64,000 bases of DNA, taken from Anoxybacillus flavithermus. GTDB lineage: Bacteria > Bacillota > Bacilli > Bacillales > Anoxybacillaceae. Below are positions 62,485-64,000 of this stretch, in pieces. The notes below the pieces were generated by a model, which had not been told where the DNA came from, made no database searches, and saw only the letters and a list, made by a program, of their open reading frames with translations. The stretch is taken from NCBI RefSeq assembly GCF_002742685.1, contig NZ_PEDM01000003.1, positions 57,272 through 121,271 of the forward strand, read 5' to 3'. The stretch's first letter is position 1. The number at the start of each line of letters is the position of its first letter. The translations under genes and the position numbers were made by a program.

Positions 62485-63921
62485 TTACTTTCCAATGAGT
62501 TGTAACGCTTTTTTCAATTGTTCATCGTATCGTTCGTCGCGAACGGCTGCCATCACTTTTGTTTGCAATACATCAGCCGTTTGTTTATCAATTTTTCCTG
62601 TCGCTTGTAAGCCGTTTGCTTTTTGGAACGATTGAACCGCTTGTTCTGTTTGTTTGCTAAAGTAACCATCTTCACGGCCTGGGTCAAAACCGAGGCCTTT
62701 TAACATTTGTTGCGCGCTTTTCACTTGCTCATTATTCATGTCGTATGTCAACGGCTGATCAATTTGAAGCGGATGCGCATAGAAAAAGTCAGGCTGTTTC
62801 ACTTTAACATCTGGTTCAATTCCTTTTTCATGAATCCAGTTTCCATTTGGAGTCAACCACTTGTATAACGTTAATTTAATATGGCTTCCGTCATTCATTG
62901 GCAACGCTTGTTGAACTGTTCCTTTTCCAAACGTTTTTTCACCAACGAGCATATACCCGCCCGCTTCTTTTAACGCCGCCGCTAAAATTTCTGACGCTGA
63001 AGCGCTGCCGTTATCTATGAGTACAACGATCGGATACTCTTTTTTCTTCGTCATGTTTGAGAAGAACTGTTGCTTATCACCATCGCGTTCTTCAATTTGC
63101 ACGTACGGTTTATCTTTTGGCACAAGCTCTTTCAAAATATCTTCCACACTTTGTAAATAGCCACCCGGATTGCCGCGCACGTCGATGATCAACCCTGCAA
63201 TGCCTTTTTCCTCAAATTCCGCTAACTTCTTTTTAAAATCTTCGGCCGTTTTTTCCGCAAATGATGTAATTTCAATATAGCCAATTTGCTTGCCGTTTGC
63301 TTGTTTGATGGATGCATATACCGTTTCAATCGGGATTTCGTCGCGCACGACTTCAATCGTCAATACGCCGCTTACTCCCGGTCGAACGACTTCTAAACGG
63401 GCAATCGTTCCTTTTTTCCCGCGAATTTTTAGTACCGCTTCATATAAATCAAGCCCTTCTAAACTTTCGCCATTGACTTTCATAATTTGATCGTTCGGAC
63501 GAAGCCCTGCTTTTTCCGCTGGCGATCCTTTAAATGGGGCAACGATCGTCACTTTGCCGTCGACCATGCTTACTTCCGCCCCAATTCCTTCGAAAGAAGA
63601 ATCGAGCGACTCGTTAAATCGTTCCGCTGTTTCTTTATCCATATAAACGGAATATGGGTCTTTTAGTGTCGCAATCATTCCTTGAATCGCCCCGTCGATG
63701 AGCTGTTTGTCATCGACATCATGAACGTATTTTTGTTTAATCATGCTGTATGCTTGTTCAATTTTTTGTAATTCTTCGTTCGATGGCTTCTCCGTTGTTG
63801 TGGGGATGTTGATCGTCATCGTTGACGCATCGGAAGAAAGCGACTGCATCCCGACATACGTCACACCCGAACCGAACAACATCGATAACACCATCAATGC
63901 TGCCATTGTTTTTTTGTTCAT
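62485..63921 (-). CDS. ctpB: S41 carboxy-terminal processing protease CtpB
   Basis: 478 residues: signal anchor (about 6-25), PDZ domain (GRPNDQIMKVNGESLEG-like LRPNDQIMKVNGESLEGL), S41 protease with catalytic Ser in NGSASASEILAAAL and Lys in GEKTFGKGTVQ, and a C-terminal peptidoglycan-binding domain (QMLKGLGFDPGREDGYF). In B. subtilis CtpB signals pro-SigK activation by cleaving SpoIVFA. Start at 63921 behind GAGGAGG. A group II intron end lies just upstream. Confidence 0.94.
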   Translation of the reverse strand: MNKKTMAALMVLSMLFGSGVTYVGMQSLSSDASTMTINIPTTTEKPSNEELQKIEQAYSMIKQKYVHDVDDKQLIDGAIQGMIATLKDPYSVYMDKETAERFNESLDSSFEGIGAEVSMVDGKVTIVAPFKGSPAEKAGLRPNDQIMKVNGESLEGLDLYEAVLKIRGKKGTIARLEVVRPGVSGVLTIEVVRDEIPIETVYASIKQANGKQIGYIEITSFAEKTAEDFKKKLAEFEEKGIAGLIIDVRGNPGGYLQSVEDILKELVPKDKPYVQIEERDGDKQQFFSNMTKKKEYPIVVLIDNGSASASEILAAALKEAGGYMLVGEKTFGKGTVQQALPMNDGSHIKLTLYKWLTPNGNWIHEKGIEPDVKVKQPDFFYAHPLQIDQPLTYDMNNEQVKSAQQMLKGLGFDPGREDGYFSKQTEQAVQSFQKANGLQATGKIDKQTADVLQTKVMAAVRDERYDEQLKKALQLIGK

Positions 63922-63945
63922 CGTTTGCCTCCTCACCCTTCGATA

Positions 63946-64000
63946 ATCGAGTAGGAGGAGGTGATTAACCTCCGTCCTCTCACACCACCGTACGTACGGT
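63946..64000 (-). mobile_element. 3' end of a group II intron, continuing beyond the window
   Basis: Minus strand ends ...CGTACGTACGGTGGTGTG, AGAGGACGGAGGTTAATCAC and CTCCTCCTACTCGAT. The first part is the 3' side of domain V, the second forms the domain VI stem with its bulged A, and CGAT is a common 3' end in Bacillaceae introns (from memory). No reverse transcriptase is in view. Confidence 0.75.

Overview
The window reads as chromosomal DNA of a moderately thermophilic, spore-forming Bacillaceae, most like Anoxybacillus/Geobacillus. Gene order follows Bacillus subtilis blocks (fadN-yuzL-yusM-yusN; ssrA-smpB-rnr-est-secG; cggR-gap-pgk-tpiA-gpmI-eno; clpP; crh-whiA-yvcK-rapZ-yvcI-trxB-yvcD-hisI..hisZ; yvoF-ppaX-yvoD-lgt-hprK; yvlDCA; uvrAB; csbA-minJ; ctpB). 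The esterase is close to the Geobacillus Est30 sequence as I remember it. The genus is an inference; no 16S gene is present.

Layout. 0-4.4 kb: truncated fadN behind a FadR operator, a YuzL-like peptide, proline dehydrogenase, two CotF-like proteins and a Tyr/Pro-rich peptide. 4.4-9.2 kb: a Fur-controlled heme uptake and degradation operon (hmuT, hmuU, hmuV, a HugZ-like protein, a secreted SbsC-like protein, an IsdG-type monooxygenase). 9.2-13.6 kb: tmRNA, smpB, rnr, esterase, secG. 13.6-27.8 kb: an accessory island of polymorphic toxins. It holds a frameshifted coiled-coil toxin with a candidate immunity gene, IS630 remnants and one IS630 copy, an orphan Rhs toxin tail with a candidate immunity gene, and a 2330-residue WapA/Rhs protein ending in an HNH nuclease with its own candidate immunity gene. 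27.8-35 kb: the glycolytic operon with its CggR operator. 35-44 kb: rpoN, tRNA-Arg, a candidate sRNA, clpP with a CtsR box, and the crh/whiA/yvcK/rapZ/trxB group. 44-50.4 kb: hisZGDBHAFI. 50.5-64 kb: envelope, HPr kinase, DNA repair and division genes, ending in the 3' end of a group II intron just upstream of ctpB.

The housekeeping parts are ordinary and regulated as in B. subtilis: FadR, Fur, CggR, CtsR and LexA sites are all readable. The unusual content is the island. The main Rhs gene and its HNH immunity gene are closed by an intrinsic terminator. Downstream lies a second, promoterless toxin tail that shares a ~430-bp nearly identical stretch with the main gene, so homologous recombination could swap tails. 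A second toxin locus has an interrupted frame at an A6 run and a C13 tract in its upstream region. A small coiled-coil gene and the IS630 transposase are also broken at A runs, so homopolymer instability (biological or sequencing artefact) is a theme here. Three Spo0A-like boxes sit in the Rhs upstream region.
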